Positions 36,414-45,304 of a stretch of DNA of 64,000 nucleotides are shown here, piece after piece. A program made the translations under genes and the position numbers. This stretch comes from Accumulibacter sp. (lineage in GTDB: Bacteria > Pseudomonadota > Gammaproteobacteria > Burkholderiales > Rhodocyclaceae), in assembly GCF_036625195.1 (NCBI RefSeq), contig NZ_JAZKUG010000001.1:248001-312000 (forward strand), in the 5' to 3' direction. Below the pieces are notes generated by a model. That model was given only the letters and a program-made list of their open reading frames with translations. It did no database searches and was not told where the DNA came from. Each line of letters begins with the position of its first letter. Position 1 is the stretch's first letter.

Positions 36414-37330
36414 CGCCGGGTGGGCTCGGTCACGGCGCACAGCCGGTCGCGACCGTCGCTGCCGAGCGGCTTGACCCATACTTGCCGCGGCGTGCTGTGA
36501 TAGGTCCGGCCCGGGCGGGCCAGTCCGCGGCCGCTGGTCTCTCCGAGCAATTGCCAGCCGGCAGCCCGGTAGCAGGTGCCGGCATGCTGGCGCGGGTCGA
36601 CGAAGCTTTCCAGCAGCAGGGGCTCGAAGCCCCAATGTTCGAGCCAGTCGCTGCGCGCACGACGCGCGAGTTGGCCGAGCACCTGGCTGGCCAGATGCGG
36701 TACGCGAACGTGCGGGAAGATCAGGAAGCGACTGTTGTTGAGTACCCGTGGCAGGTTGTGGCGCCGGGTCTGAGCGGTCCAGCCGATCCAGTCGTCGCGC
36801 ACGGCCACTGCCCGGGCGGCACCGGACAACAGGACACAACCGAGCCGCAGCTCGCCCGCCGTGATGAAGTAACGCAACCGGTAGCCGAAGGCACCCTGGA
36901 AACCGAGCGGGTGCCAGCGCGCCATCAGATCATCCCATTGCTTCGCCAAGGCGGTGTCGTGGATCACTTCCAGGCGGACCGGGGCCAGGGCCGACAGCGA
37001 AACCTCCACCGGAGTCGGCTCGACCATCGGCTCGGCAACGGCCCGGGGCTGCGCCGGGCAGCGTGGCGTCGAACGGGATACCCGCGCGGCCCGCTGTGCG
37101 GGCAGGACGAGCAGGCCGGCCGCCTGCAAGCGCTGCAGGAACTCCAGGCAGGCGCCGGTCTTCGCCGTCCCCGTCAGCGTCACCCAGCCCAGATGCTCGC
37201 ACAGCGTCGCCGCCAGTTCATGGCGCGCCAACCCGGGCAGCCACGCCACCGTCGCGCAGATGTCGGCAACCTCTCGCGCACTGAACTCCCGGCCGCAGTG
37301 CACCCAACTGCTCGGCGTCATCGCATCCAT
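36410..37330 (-). CDS. DUF4338 protein, Druantia DruA-like, carried by the insertion element
   Basis: The 306-residue protein has a helical, possibly winged-helix N-domain (about residues 12-78, GREFSAREVADICATVAW), a Pro-rich linker (80-112) and the DUF4338 core (about 118-290). Recognisable core segments are GYRLRYFI, CVLLSGAARAVAVRDDWIGW, NNSRFLIFPHVRVPHLASQV and FVDPRQHAGTCYRAAGW. DUF4338 is the domain of DruA in type I Druantia defence; the core also resembles a GNAT-like fold, which is inference. No druB-druE genes are nearby. It is first in a two-gene unit with the transposase, so a role in transposition is more likely than defence. Confidence 0.8.
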   Translation of the reverse strand: MDAMTPSSWVHCGREFSAREVADICATVAWLPGLARHELAATLCEHLGWVTLTGTAKTGACLEFLQRLQAAGLLVLPAQRAARVSRSTPRCPAQPRAVAEPMVEPTPVEVSLSALAPVRLEVIHDTALAKQWDDLMARWHPLGFQGAFGYRLRYFITAGELRLGCVLLSGAARAVAVRDDWIGWTAQTRRHNLPRVLNNSRFLIFPHVRVPHLASQVLGQLARRARSDWLEHWGFEPLLLESFVDPRQHAGTCYRAAGWQLLGETSGRGLARPGRTYHSTPRQVWVKPLGSDGRDRLCAVTEPTRR

Positions 37331-37373
37331 CGCACAACCTTCACCAGAAACGCAGATCCGCTAACCTCAGCCT

Positions 37374-37402
37374 ATTCTGCCAAAGGCCTCGAAAATTGTC
37401 TA
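37374..37402 (-). promoter_or_regulatory. promoter of the insertion-element genes
   Basis: TAGACA (37397-37402) and CAGAAT (37374-37379) on the minus strand are separated by 17 bp, about 45 nt upstream of the DUF4338 start and inside the right end of the element. The remaining end sequence to 37465 shows no gene. Confidence 0.5.
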
Positions 37403-37465
37403 GCCCTCCTTTGCGAAAGCCTTTTTTTGCGGTGGCCGTCAAGCCTTGCTACGACTGGGCTGCGC

Positions 37466-37484
37466 GGGTCATGCTTCAGGGCTG
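37466..37484 (+). repeat. right terminal inverted repeat
   Basis: GGGTCATGCTTCAGGGCTG (19 nt), the exact reverse complement of 34656-34674. Confidence 0.85.
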
Positions 37485-37485
37485 G

Positions 37486-37493
37486 CGCTCCGG
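37486..37493 (+). repeat. right 8-bp target-site duplication
   Basis: CGCTCCGG, the same as 34648-34655 and in the same orientation, one base beyond the right inverted repeat. Confidence 0.75.
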
Positions 37494-37558
37494 CATCAGC
37501 CGGGCACCAGCAGCGGCATGGGCGACCACGACCGCTGCCCTCTTGGTGGCCAACAGCG

Positions 37559-37564
37559 TAGAAT
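37559..37564 (+). promoter_or_regulatory. -10 box candidate for the FAD-linked dehydrogenase gene
   Basis: TAGAAT lies 33 nt upstream of the ATG at 37598 in otherwise GC-rich sequence. No convincing -35 is visible. It lies outside the insertion element. Confidence 0.35.
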
Positions 37565-37597
37565 CGTTCCGCATCCCGTTGCCTGGATCGGACCACG

Positions 37598-39004
37598 ATG
37601 CGCCACACCAGCCCCCACGCCCGGAACCCCCTGCCGCCGGCAGTCAGCAGCAGCCTGCGGCAGCGCTTCGGCGCGCGCTTCACCCAGGGCGAGTCGATCC
37701 TCGCGCAGCACGGGCGCGACGAGTCGATACACCCCACCGCCCCACCCGATGGCGTGGTCTTCGTCGAGAGCACACAGGAGGTGGTCGAGGTCGCCCAACT
37801 GTGTCGGCAGCATCGCGTCCCGATGATCGCCTTCGGCAGCGGCAGCTCGGTCGAAGGACAGGTGCTGGCCACCGCTGGCGGCATCACCATCAGCCTGGGG
37901 CGGATGAACCGGATCCTCGCGACGCGCGCCGCAGACCTCGACGCCACGGTCGAAGCCGGGGTGACCCGCCTGCAGCTGAACGCGGCCCTGAAAGGGAGCG
38001 GGCTCTTCTTCCCCATCGACCCGGGCGCCGATGCCTCGTTGGGCGGCATGGCGGCGACCCGCGCCTCCGGGACCAACGCCGTCCGCTACGGTACCATGCG
38101 CGAGAACGTCCTCGGCCTCACAGCCGTGCTCGCCGATGGCCGCATCCTGCGCTGTGGTGGCCGCGCCCGCAAGTCCTCCGCCGGCTACGACCTGACGCGC
38201 CTCCTGATCGGCTCTGAAGGCACGCTCGCCATCATCACCGAACTGACCCTGCGCCTGCAGCCGTTGCCGGAAGCCATGTCAGCCGCGGTCTGTACCTTCG
38301 GCAGTATCGCAGGCGCGGTGGATACGGTCATCGAGACGATCCAGGCGGGCATCCCGGTGGCGCGCGTCGAGCTGCTCGACCGACTGACGCTGGCAGCGGT
38401 GAACCGCTACAGCGGTACGGCGCTCAAGGAACTGCCGACGCTGTTCTTCGAGTTTCACGGCAGCCCTGCTTCGGTCAGGGAACAGGCGGAGGCGGTGCAG
38501 GCCATCGCCGGCGACCACGGCGGCGAGCATTTCTCCTGGGCCACGCACGCCGAGGAGCGTACGCGCCTGTGGCAAGCCCGCCACCATGCCTATTTCGCGT
38601 GCCTGCAGCTCAGGCCGGGACATCGCGCCTTTCCGACCGACGTCTGCGTGCCGATCTCCCGCCTCGCCGAATGCATCGGCGAGACCAGCGCCGACATTGC
38701 CCGTGTCTCGATCCCGGTGGCGCTTTTCGGCCATGTCGGTGACGGCAACTTCCACCTCGTCGTGCTCGTCGACCCGGCAAACGGACAGCATCTGCAGGAA
38801 GCCGACTGGATCAACGAGCGCGTCGTCGAGCGGGCGCTGGCGATGGCCGGCACCTGCAGTGGCGAACACGGCATCGGCCTCGGCAAGACACGCTTCATGC
38901 TGCGCGAACATGGTGAAGAAGCAGTGGCCGTGATGCGGGCGATCAAGGACGCACTCGATCCCGACCACCTGCTCAACCCGGGCAAGATGCTGCCGCCCGC
39001 CTGA
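37598..39004 (+). CDS. FAD-linked oxidase, D-lactate dehydrogenase (cytochrome) / GlcD type
   Basis: The 468-residue flavoprotein has the PCMH-type FAD-binding domain at about residues 45-225 (PMIAFGSGSSVEGQ, FFPIDPGADASLGGMAATRASGTNAVRYG) and the FAD-oxidase C-terminal domain with GHVGDGNFHL and the terminal signature GTCSGEHGIGLGKTRFM. These enzymes oxidise D-lactate, glycolate or similar 2-hydroxy acids and pass electrons to a quinone or cytochrome. The exact substrate cannot be read. No glcE or glcF follow, which favours the single-subunit D-lactate dehydrogenase class. 138 nt separate it from the next gene. Confidence 0.88.
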   Translation: MRHTSPHARNPLPPAVSSSLRQRFGARFTQGESILAQHGRDESIHPTAPPDGVVFVESTQEVVEVAQLCRQHRVPMIAFGSGSSVEGQVLATAGGITISLGRMNRILATRAADLDATVEAGVTRLQLNAALKGSGLFFPIDPGADASLGGMAATRASGTNAVRYGTMRENVLGLTAVLADGRILRCGGRARKSSAGYDLTRLLIGSEGTLAIITELTLRLQPLPEAMSAAVCTFGSIAGAVDTVIETIQAGIPVARVELLDRLTLAAVNRYSGTALKELPTLFFEFHGSPASVREQAEAVQAIAGDHGGEHFSWATHAEERTRLWQARHHAYFACLQLRPGHRAFPTDVCVPISRLAECIGETSADIARVSIPVALFGHVGDGNFHLVVLVDPANGQHLQEADWINERVVERALAMAGTCSGEHGIGLGKTRFMLREHGEEAVAVMRAIKDALDPDHLLNPGKMLPPA

Positions 39005-39142
39005 ACAACGAAAACGCGTGCCGGGAGGCAACCAGCGCCCCGGCCAACGGTCAGATGAGGTAGCCCGTGGCGAGCAGGTGGCAGCCGCCGCGCGCGCCGG
39101 CGAGAAGGCTGGAGACAATCGATCGGATGCGGAGGAAGCCCC

Positions 39143-42100
39143 ATGAGTGATCTGTCCGTCACCCTCGATAGCCGGTACACGGCGACTTCGGGCCGCGTCT
39201 TCCTCAGCGGCACGCAGACACTGGTGCGGCTGCCGATGCTGCAGGCGCTGCGCGATCGTGCCGCGGGACTGAACACGGCGGGCTTCATCGCCGGCTACCG
39301 CGGTAGCCCGCTCGGCGGTCTCGACCAGGCACTGTGGAAGGCAAAGCCACATCTGGACGCCCACCACATCGTCTTCCAGCCGGCGGTGAACGAGGACCTG
39401 GCGGCGACCGCGGTCTGGGGAACGCAGCAACTCGGGCTCTTCCCCGGAGCAAGATACGACGGCGTCTTCGCCATGTGGTACGGCAAGGGCCCCGGTGTGG
39501 ACCGTTGCGGTGACGTCTTCCGCCACGCCAATGCCGCCGGGACAGCCAGCAAGGGTGGCGTCCTGGTCATCGCCGGCGATGATCACGCAGCGAAATCATC
39601 GACGCTGCCGCACCAGACCGAGCACGTCTTCAAGGCGGTGATGATGCCAGTGCTCTATCCGGCCAACGTCCAGGAGTATCTCGACTTTGGCCTGCACGGT
39701 TGGGCAATGAGCCGTTACTCGGGCTGCTGGGTGGTGATGAAGGCGCTTGCCGACACCGTCGAAACGTCAGCATCGGTGCTCATCGACCCGGCGGCAACCG
39801 TCATTCGCGTCCCCGACGACTACGAAATGCCGGCCGGCGACCCGCACGGTCTCAACATCCGCTGGCCCGATCCGCCGCTGCAACAGGAAGCGCGGCTGCT
39901 CAACCACAAGCTGTACGCGGCGCTCGCGTACTGCCGGGCCAACCAGCTCAACCGCGTGCTGATCGACAGCAACGATCCCGACAACCCCGCCCGCCTGGGC
40001 ATCATCACCGCCGGCAAGGCCTACCTCGACGTCCGTCAGGCGCTCGACGAGCTCGGCATCGATGACGAACTCGCGGCGCGGATCGGCATCCGTCTGTACA
40101 AGGTCGGCATGGTCTGGCCGCTCGAAGCCGACGGCGTGCGCCGCTTCGCCGAGGGCCTCGAGGAGATCCTGGTAGTCGAGGAGAAGCGGCAGCTGCTCGA
40201 ATACCAGCTGAAGGAGGAACTGTACAACTGGCGCGAGGACGTCCGGCCGCGCGTCGTCGGCAAGTTCGACGAAAAGGGTGAATGGTCGCTGCTGCCAACC
40301 GGCAGCGGCCACCTGCGCCAGGGCGACTGGCTGCTGCCGGCAGCCGGCGAGCTGTCGGTGGCGCAGGTGGCGCGCGCATTGGCGGCGCGGATCGGCCGCT
40401 TCTTCACTTCGCCGGCCATCGAGGCCCGCCTGCGACTGCTCGAAGCCAAGCAACAAAGCCTCACCGCCACGACCACGCTGGCGGCCAGTGGCAACACCGT
40501 CCAGCGCACGCCCTACTTCTGTTCCGGCTGCCCGCACAACACCTCGACCCGCCTGCCGACCGGCTCGCGCGCCGTTGCCGGCATTGGTTGCCACTACATG
40601 GTGACCTGGATGGACCGCAATACATCCACCTTCACCCACATGGGTGGCGAAGGCGTCACCTGGGTCGGCCAGGCGCCGTTTTCCGGCGACCGCCACATCT
40701 TCGCCAACCTCGGTGACGGGACCTACTTCCACTCGGGCCTGCTGGCGATCCGCCAGGCAGTCGCCGCCGGCGTCTCGATCACCTACAAGATCCTCTACAA
40801 CGACGCCGTCGCGATGACCGGCGGCCAACCGGTCGACGGCCAGCTGAGTGTCGGCCAGCTGACCCGCCAGCTCGAGGCAGAAGGCATCAGCCGCATCGTC
40901 ATCGTCAGCGATGAGCCGGAAAAGTACCGGCGAGTGCGCGACTTGGCGCCGAACACGCCGGTACGCCACCGCGACCAGCTTGACGCCGTGCAACGCGAGC
41001 TGCGCGAGCACCGCGGCGTGTCGATCCTGATCTACGAGCAGACCTGCGCCACAGAGAAGCGCCGCCGCCGCAAGCGCGGCAAGCTTGCCGACCCGGCCCG
41101 GCGAGTGTTCATCAACCAGGCCGTCTGCGAGGGATGTGGCGATTGCGGCGTGCAGTCGAACTGTCTGTCGGTCGTCCCGGTGGAAACCGAGTTCGGTCGC
41201 AAGCGGGCGATCGACCAGTCTTCGTGCAACAAGGATTATTCGTGCGTGAACGGCTTCTGCCCCAGCTTCGTCACCGTCGAGGGCGGCAGGCTGCGCCGTG
41301 GCAGCGCCATCGCCGTCGACGGCGAAGCGCTCACCACCCTGCCCGACCCACCCTTGGCCGATACCACGCGGCCATTCAACATCCTCATCACCGGCGTCGG
41401 CGGTACCGGCGTGGTGACGCTTGGCGCGCTGCTCGGCATGGCTGCCCACCTCGACGGCAAGGGCGTCTCGGTACTCGACATGACCGGCCTGGCGCAGAAG
41501 TTCGGTGCCGTCTTCTCGCACCTGCGAATTGCCGACCGGGCGCAGGACATCCACGCCGCGCGCATCGCCACCGGTGAGGCGGACGCTCTCATCGGCGGCG
41601 ATCTCGTCGTCAGCGCCAGCGCCGAAGCACTCTCGAAGCTCCTCGCCGGCAAGACACGGGCGGTGATCAACGTCGCCGGCACCCCTACCGCCGAGTTCAC
41701 CCGCAACCCCGACTGGCAGCTCCCGCAACAGCGCCTGCAGGAACTGATCGACGAGGCCTGTGGCAAGGGCACCCCACTGTTCCTCGACACCGCGGAGATG
41801 TCGCGCAACCTGCTCGGTGACGGCATCCATGGCAACCTCTTCCTGCTCGGCGTCGCTTGGCAGAAGGGACTGGTGCCGCTGTCGCTGGCGGCCATCGACC
41901 GTGCCATCGAACTCAACGGCACGGCCGTCGAGCAGAACCGCCAGGCATTCCTCTGGGGCAGGCGAACGGCGCACGATCCACAGACGGTGCAACGGCTGGC
42001 GGTTCCGCCGAGCCGGACAGTCAGCCGACGGCTCTCGGCCAGCCTCGACGAACTGATCGAGCGCCGCATCGAAGCCCTGACCGACTATCAGGACGCGCCC

Positions 42101-42694
42101 TACGCCGAACGTTACCGCCGGCTGGTCGAACGTGTGCGGGCAAGCGAACGGCCTCTGCGCTCGACCCGCCTGAGCGAAGCGGTGGCGCGCGGCTACTTCA
42201 AGCTGCTGGCAGTCAAGGACGAGTATGAGGTCGCACGACTGCACTCCGACCCCGCTTTCAGGCAGCAACTTTCAGAGCAGTTCGAGGGCGACTTCAGGAT
42301 CCGGTTCCATTTCGCGCCGCCGTTGCTGGCGAAACCCGATCCAGCCACCGGCACGGTTGCGAAACGCAGCTACGGACCGTGGATGATGCACGCACTCGGC
42401 GTCCTGAGCCGGCTCAAGGTTCTTCGCGGCACCGTATTCGATCCCTTCGGCGGCAGCCAGGAAAGGAAGATGGAACGACAACTCCTCGCCGACTACGAAG
42501 CCGACATCGAACTGCTGCTCGCCCGCCTCGACCTGACGACGCTCGCCACCGCCATCGAACTCGCGTCGCTGCCCGAACAGCTGCGCGGTTTCGGCCACGT
42601 CAAGGCGGCCGCGGTGCGCCGGATGCGGCCCCGGCGCGAGGAGTTGCGAGGCCTCCTGCTGCCGGATCCGGCCACCGCAGCGACGGCAGACTGA
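39143..42694 (+). CDS. indolepyruvate:ferredoxin oxidoreductase, fused form
   Basis: The 1183-residue protein decarboxylates arylpyruvates (or other 2-oxoacids) to acyl-CoA with a low-potential electron acceptor. An N-terminal pyruvate-binding-type domain (to about residue 430) is followed by the TPP domain with FCSGCPHNTSTRLP near 457 and NLGDGTYFHSG near 523. A cysteine-rich segment (VCEGCGDCGVQSNCLSV, then CNKDYSCVNGFC) starts near 658. The gamma-type domain has GVGGTGVVTLGALLG near 751, and a C-terminal domain specific to the fused form ends the chain. The start is supported by GGAGGA 6 nt upstream. The substrate is inferred from the family. Confidence 0.92.
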   Translation: MSDLSVTLDSRYTATSGRVFLSGTQTLVRLPMLQALRDRAAGLNTAGFIAGYRGSPLGGLDQALWKAKPHLDAHHIVFQPAVNEDLAATAVWGTQQLGLFPGARYDGVFAMWYGKGPGVDRCGDVFRHANAAGTASKGGVLVIAGDDHAAKSSTLPHQTEHVFKAVMMPVLYPANVQEYLDFGLHGWAMSRYSGCWVVMKALADTVETSASVLIDPAATVIRVPDDYEMPAGDPHGLNIRWPDPPLQQEARLLNHKLYAALAYCRANQLNRVLIDSNDPDNPARLGIITAGKAYLDVRQALDELGIDDELAARIGIRLYKVGMVWPLEADGVRRFAEGLEEILVVEEKRQLLEYQLKEELYNWREDVRPRVVGKFDEKGEWSLLPTGSGHLRQGDWLLPAAGELSVAQVARALAARIGRFFTSPAIEARLRLLEAKQQSLTATTTLAASGNTVQRTPYFCSGCPHNTSTRLPTGSRAVAGIGCHYMVTWMDRNTSTFTHMGGEGVTWVGQAPFSGDRHIFANLGDGTYFHSGLLAIRQAVAAGVSITYKILYNDAVAMTGGQPVDGQLSVGQLTRQLEAEGISRIVIVSDEPEKYRRVRDLAPNTPVRHRDQLDAVQRELREHRGVSILIYEQTCATEKRRRRKRGKLADPARRVFINQAVCEGCGDCGVQSNCLSVVPVETEFGRKRAIDQSSCNKDYSCVNGFCPSFVTVEGGRLRRGSAIAVDGEALTTLPDPPLADTTRPFNILITGVGGTGVVTLGALLGMAAHLDGKGVSVLDMTGLAQKFGAVFSHLRIADRAQDIHAARIATGEADALIGGDLVVSASAEALSKLLAGKTRAVINVAGTPTAEFTRNPDWQLPQQRLQELIDEACGKGTPLFLDTAEMSRNLLGDGIHGNLFLLGVAWQKGLVPLSLAAIDRAIELNGTAVEQNRQAFLWGRRTAHDPQTVQRLAVPPSRTVSRRLSASLDELIERRIEALTDYQDAPYAERYRRLVERVRASERPLRSTRLSEAVARGYFKLLAVKDEYEVARLHSDPAFRQQLSEQFEGDFRIRFHFAPPLLAKPDPATGTVAKRSYGPWMMHALGVLSRLKVLRGTVFDPFGGSQERKMERQLLADYEADIELLLARLDLTTLATAIELASLPEQLRGFGHVKAAAVRRMRPRREELRGLLLPDPATAATAD

Positions 42695-42716
42695 GCGCGC
42701 AACCCGGCACCCGGAA

Positions 42717-42722
42717 TACAAT
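42717..42722 (+). promoter_or_regulatory. -10 box candidate for the methyltransferase-like gene
   Basis: TACAAT lies 29 nt upstream of the TTG start at 42751. It contains the ATG at 42721 that would otherwise be the longest plausible start, which argues for the downstream TTG. Confidence 0.35.
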
Positions 42723-42750
42723 GCGCCGCTCAACCTCGAGGAACGTCTGC

Positions 42751-43551
42751 TTGTCCCTTCTGCCCGCACCATCTCCAGAGCGCACCGACGAGCCGGCAGG
42801 GGCCCTGGACGGGCCGCGGCGGCAGCTGGCGCTGCAGTTCGCCGCCGTACTCGCCGTGCTCTCGCTCGCCTGGCCGTACTATGGCATTCGCGGCGAGCCA
42901 CTGCCGTGGCCGCAGACCGCTGTCGCCATTGGCAGCGTCGCCCTGCTGCTCGCCACGCTGAGCCGCCAGCCCTGGTGGTGGCGAGTCGTGCACGCGCTCT
43001 TCGCGCCGCTCGCCTGGGGTGTCTCGCTGCTGCAACTCGACCCCGCTTGGTTCCTCCTCGGCTTCATGCTGCTGCTGCTCGTCTATCGTGGCGCCCTGTC
43101 CGGCCAGATCCCCCTCTACTTCTCCAGCCGGCAGACCGTAGACGCACTCGCCGCGCTCACGCGCGATTGCCACGACCTGCGCTTCCTCGACCTCGGCGCC
43201 GGCATTGGCAGCATCGTGCAGCCGCTGGCGGTCGCGCGACCGGACGCCTGCTTCACCGGTATCGAGAACGCGCCGGCCACCTGGCTGGTCGGCCGCGTGC
43301 GTACGGCAGCCATCGCCAACTGTTCCTGGCGCTGGGGAGACCTCTGGCAAGCCGATCTTGCCGCCTACGACGTCGTCTACGCTTTCCTCTCGCCAGCACC
43401 GATGGCGGCCCTGTGGGAGAAGGTGGTCCGGGAGATGCGCCCCGGCAGCCTGTTCATCAGCAACAGCTTCGCCGTGCCCGGAGTCGCCGTCACGCACCAG
43501 GTCGATGTCGGCGACCGCCGGCATAGCCGCCTTTTCTGTTACCGTGTTTGA
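42751..43551 (+). CDS. membrane-anchored class I SAM methyltransferase-like protein
   Basis: Protein of 266 residues from TTG 42751, which has GAGGA at 7-nt spacing; ATG 42721 would give 276. Three hydrophobic segments (about residues 30-45, 57-70 and 80-107) precede a Rossmann-type domain with motif I LRFLDLGAGIGSIV and later YDVVYAFLSPAPM. This matches methyltransferase-fold proteins with an N-terminal membrane anchor. Catalysis and substrate are unknown. It follows the oxidoreductase by 56 nt and precedes phaM. Confidence 0.65.
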   Translation: MSLLPAPSPERTDEPAGALDGPRRQLALQFAAVLAVLSLAWPYYGIRGEPLPWPQTAVAIGSVALLLATLSRQPWWWRVVHALFAPLAWGVSLLQLDPAWFLLGFMLLLLVYRGALSGQIPLYFSSRQTVDALAALTRDCHDLRFLDLGAGIGSIVQPLAVARPDACFTGIENAPATWLVGRVRTAAIANCSWRWGDLWQADLAAYDVVYAFLSPAPMAALWEKVVREMRPGSLFISNSFAVPGVAVTHQVDVGDRRHSRLFCYRV

Positions 43552-43609
43552 AGCCCCAGCGGTACAACTTTGTTAAGATGGCTCACCCCATCACACCGGA
43601 GAAAGAACA

Positions 43610-44056
43610 ATGTCGAACCTCAATTCCGTACCCGATCCCCTGAGCTTTGCCAGGAAAATGTGGGGCAGCATGGGCGTCTCCCTGCCCGGCATGGTCACCC
43701 CGAGCCTCAACGTCGAAGATATCGAGAAGAAGATCCGCGACCTCAAGGCAGTCGAGAACTGGCTGAAGATGAACCTGTCGATGCTGCAGATGACCATCCA
43801 GGGTCTCGAGATGCAATGCGTGACCCTCAACGCCGTGCGCGCGATGGGCCAGATGGCGAGCAGCTACGGTACGGCCGCCGTCGGCGACGAGGCCCAGGGC
43901 AGCAGCCTGGCCGAGCCCGGCAGCGGCAATGAGGCGCTGAAACAGGCCGCGCTCTGGCCGCTGACGCTGCTGCAGCAGATGCAGGAGCAGATGCAGAAGG
44001 CCGCGACGGCAGCCGTGCAGGCCAGGCAGGTGCAGGAAGACCCGCCAAAGACCTGA
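43610..44056 (+). CDS. phaM: PhaM-type polyhydroxyalkanoate granule regulator
   Basis: The 148-residue protein resembles PhaM of Ralstonia, which activates PHA synthase and links PHB granules to the nucleoid. Recognised segments are DPLSFARKMWGSMG, LPGMVTPSLNVEDIEKKI, and the DLKAVENWLKMNLSMLQMTI helix. The second half is Gln/Ala-rich and helical. PhaM in Ralstonia has a Lys/Ala/Pro-rich DNA-binding tail; here the tail is short and only weakly basic (ARQVQEDPPKT), so nucleoid binding may be reduced. It supports a PHA-storing host. Confidence 0.75.
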   Translation: MSNLNSVPDPLSFARKMWGSMGVSLPGMVTPSLNVEDIEKKIRDLKAVENWLKMNLSMLQMTIQGLEMQCVTLNAVRAMGQMASSYGTAAVGDEAQGSSLAEPGSGNEALKQAALWPLTLLQQMQEQMQKAATAAVQARQVQEDPPKT

Positions 44057-44137
44057 GACCCCGGCGGTCGCCGGGCGCCGGCGGCGAGTGGCACGAGACG
44101 AGCCCGTCCACGCCGCGGCGCGCCGGCGCTGCCAGCC

Positions 44138-45304
44138 TCAGATCACCGACTCCTGCTGCAGTGCAGCCAACTCCTCGTCGCTGTAACCGGCAGCGCGCAG
44201 GATCTCGCGTGCATGCTCGCCGGGTGCCGGGGCTGCGCGCTCGACGGCGAAGACCCAGCCCGAGAGCTTCAATGGCGGCGCATACTGGCGCACTCCGTCA
44301 GCCTCGACAACCATCTCGCGGGCGGTGAAATGCGGATGGCGCAGCGCTTGCTCGACATCCAGCACCGGCGTCACGCAGCAGTCGATGCCGGCGAAGAAAT
44401 CGCTCCAGCTCGCCTGGTCCCGACTGGCGAAGAGCGCCGCGAGCTCGCTGCGCAGGGCGGCAGCCGCGGCGCCACGCGCCGCGTGCCGCGCTTGCCAGTC
44501 GGGTCGCCCGACGGCGTCGCAGAACAGGTCCCAGAACTTCCTTTCGAGGGGCGCCACGGCCATGAAGCGACCATCGGCGGTGGCATAGACGCCATAACCG
44601 GCATCGCCGCCACTGAGCTGGTCGCCGCCGCGCTCGGGTACGCGCCCGGCGGTCTGCAGGGCAAAGAAGGGAAACAGGTTGTGTGCCAGCACCGCCTCGC
44701 TCATCGCCACATCGACGAAGCGACCCCGACCACTGCGCTGCGCATCGAAGAGCGCCGCCAGGATGCCCATCACCGCCGTCAGCGCGCCGCCGAGGAGGTC
44801 ACCCACCTGCAGGTTGGGAATCGCTGGCTGGCCACCGGCGACGCCGATCTGGTCGAGAACGCCGGCGAGGCCGATGTAGTTGAGGTCGTGGCCGGCAGCC
44901 ATCGCCAGCGGCCCGGTCTGTCCGTAACCGGTGATCGCGCAGTACACGAGGCGCGGATTGATCGCCCGCAGGGCAGCGTAGCCGATTCCGAGCTTGTCGC
45001 TGACCCCCGGCCGAAAGCTCTCGACGACGACGTCGGCGTCGCGCACGAGGCGCAGGAAGACCTGTCTTCCCTTCGCCTGCTTGAGGTCGATGCGCAGCCC
45101 GCGCTTGTTGCGATTGACGCAGCGGTAGAACACGCTGACGCCGTCCGGGCCATCGCCGAGAATGCGCGCGTAGTCGCCGGCCGCATGGTCCTCGATCTTG
45201 ATCACGTCGGCGCCGAGGTCGGCGAGATGCAGGGTCGCGACGGGGCCGGGGAGCAGGCGCGTCAGGTCGAGAACGCGCACGCCGCCGAGCGGCGCACCGC
45301 TCAC
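44138..45304 (-). CDS. CaiB/BaiF family CoA-transferase
   Basis: Class III CoA-transferase (or alpha-methylacyl-CoA racemase-like enzyme) of 388 residues, starting with GTG. The conserved start GVRVLDLTRLLPGPVATLHL and GADVIKIED are present, as is the NRNKRGLRIDLK segment. The usual active-site Asp lies in the VGDLLGGAL region (about residue 168). It overlaps the preceding gene by 4 nt and ends the acyl-CoA ligase/ABC operon. It could move CoA between the imported acid and another carboxylate; substrate unknown. Confidence 0.85.
   Translation of the reverse strand: MSGAPLGGVRVLDLTRLLPGPVATLHLADLGADVIKIEDHAAGDYARILGDGPDGVSVFYRCVNRNKRGLRIDLKQAKGRQVFLRLVRDADVVVESFRPGVSDKLGIGYAALRAINPRLVYCAITGYGQTGPLAMAAGHDLNYIGLAGVLDQIGVAGGQPAIPNLQVGDLLGGALTAVMGILAALFDAQRSGRGRFVDVAMSEAVLAHNLFPFFALQTAGRVPERGGDQLSGGDAGYGVYATADGRFMAVAPLERKFWDLFCDAVGRPDWQARHAARGAAAAALRSELAALFASRDQASWSDFFAGIDCCVTPVLDVEQALRHPHFTAREMVVEADGVRQYAPPLKLSGWVFAVERAAPAPGEHAREILRAAGYSDEELAALQQESVI

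Larger units (their letters stand above)
34656..37485 (-). mobile_element. complete insertion element with DDE transposase and DUF4338/DruA-like gene
   Basis: The unit of about 2.83 kb is bounded by 19-bp perfect inverted repeats and flanked by 8-bp direct repeats, with one extra base between the right repeat and the duplication. It carries two minus-strand genes that overlap by 4 nt: the DUF4338 protein first, the transposase second. The left 218 nt (34675-34892) hold no gene. Intact repeats and open frames suggest a recent and possibly active insertion. I cannot name the IS family with certainty; DUF4338-transposase pairs are known from betaproteobacterial genomes. Confidence 0.85.

Noticed and set aside
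36414..36839. An N-terminal extension of the transposase to 36839
   Set aside because: It lies wholly within the DUF4338 gene in another frame, and the ATGA overlap supplies a natural start at 36413.
34656..37485. A complete Druantia defence system
   Set aside because: Only the DUF4338 protein is present; no large helicase or other Druantia genes flank it, and it lies inside a transposable unit.
39767..42268. 833-codon open frame antisense to the fused oxidoreductase
   Set aside because: Antisense shadow in GC-rich sequence; the sense product has clear family motifs.
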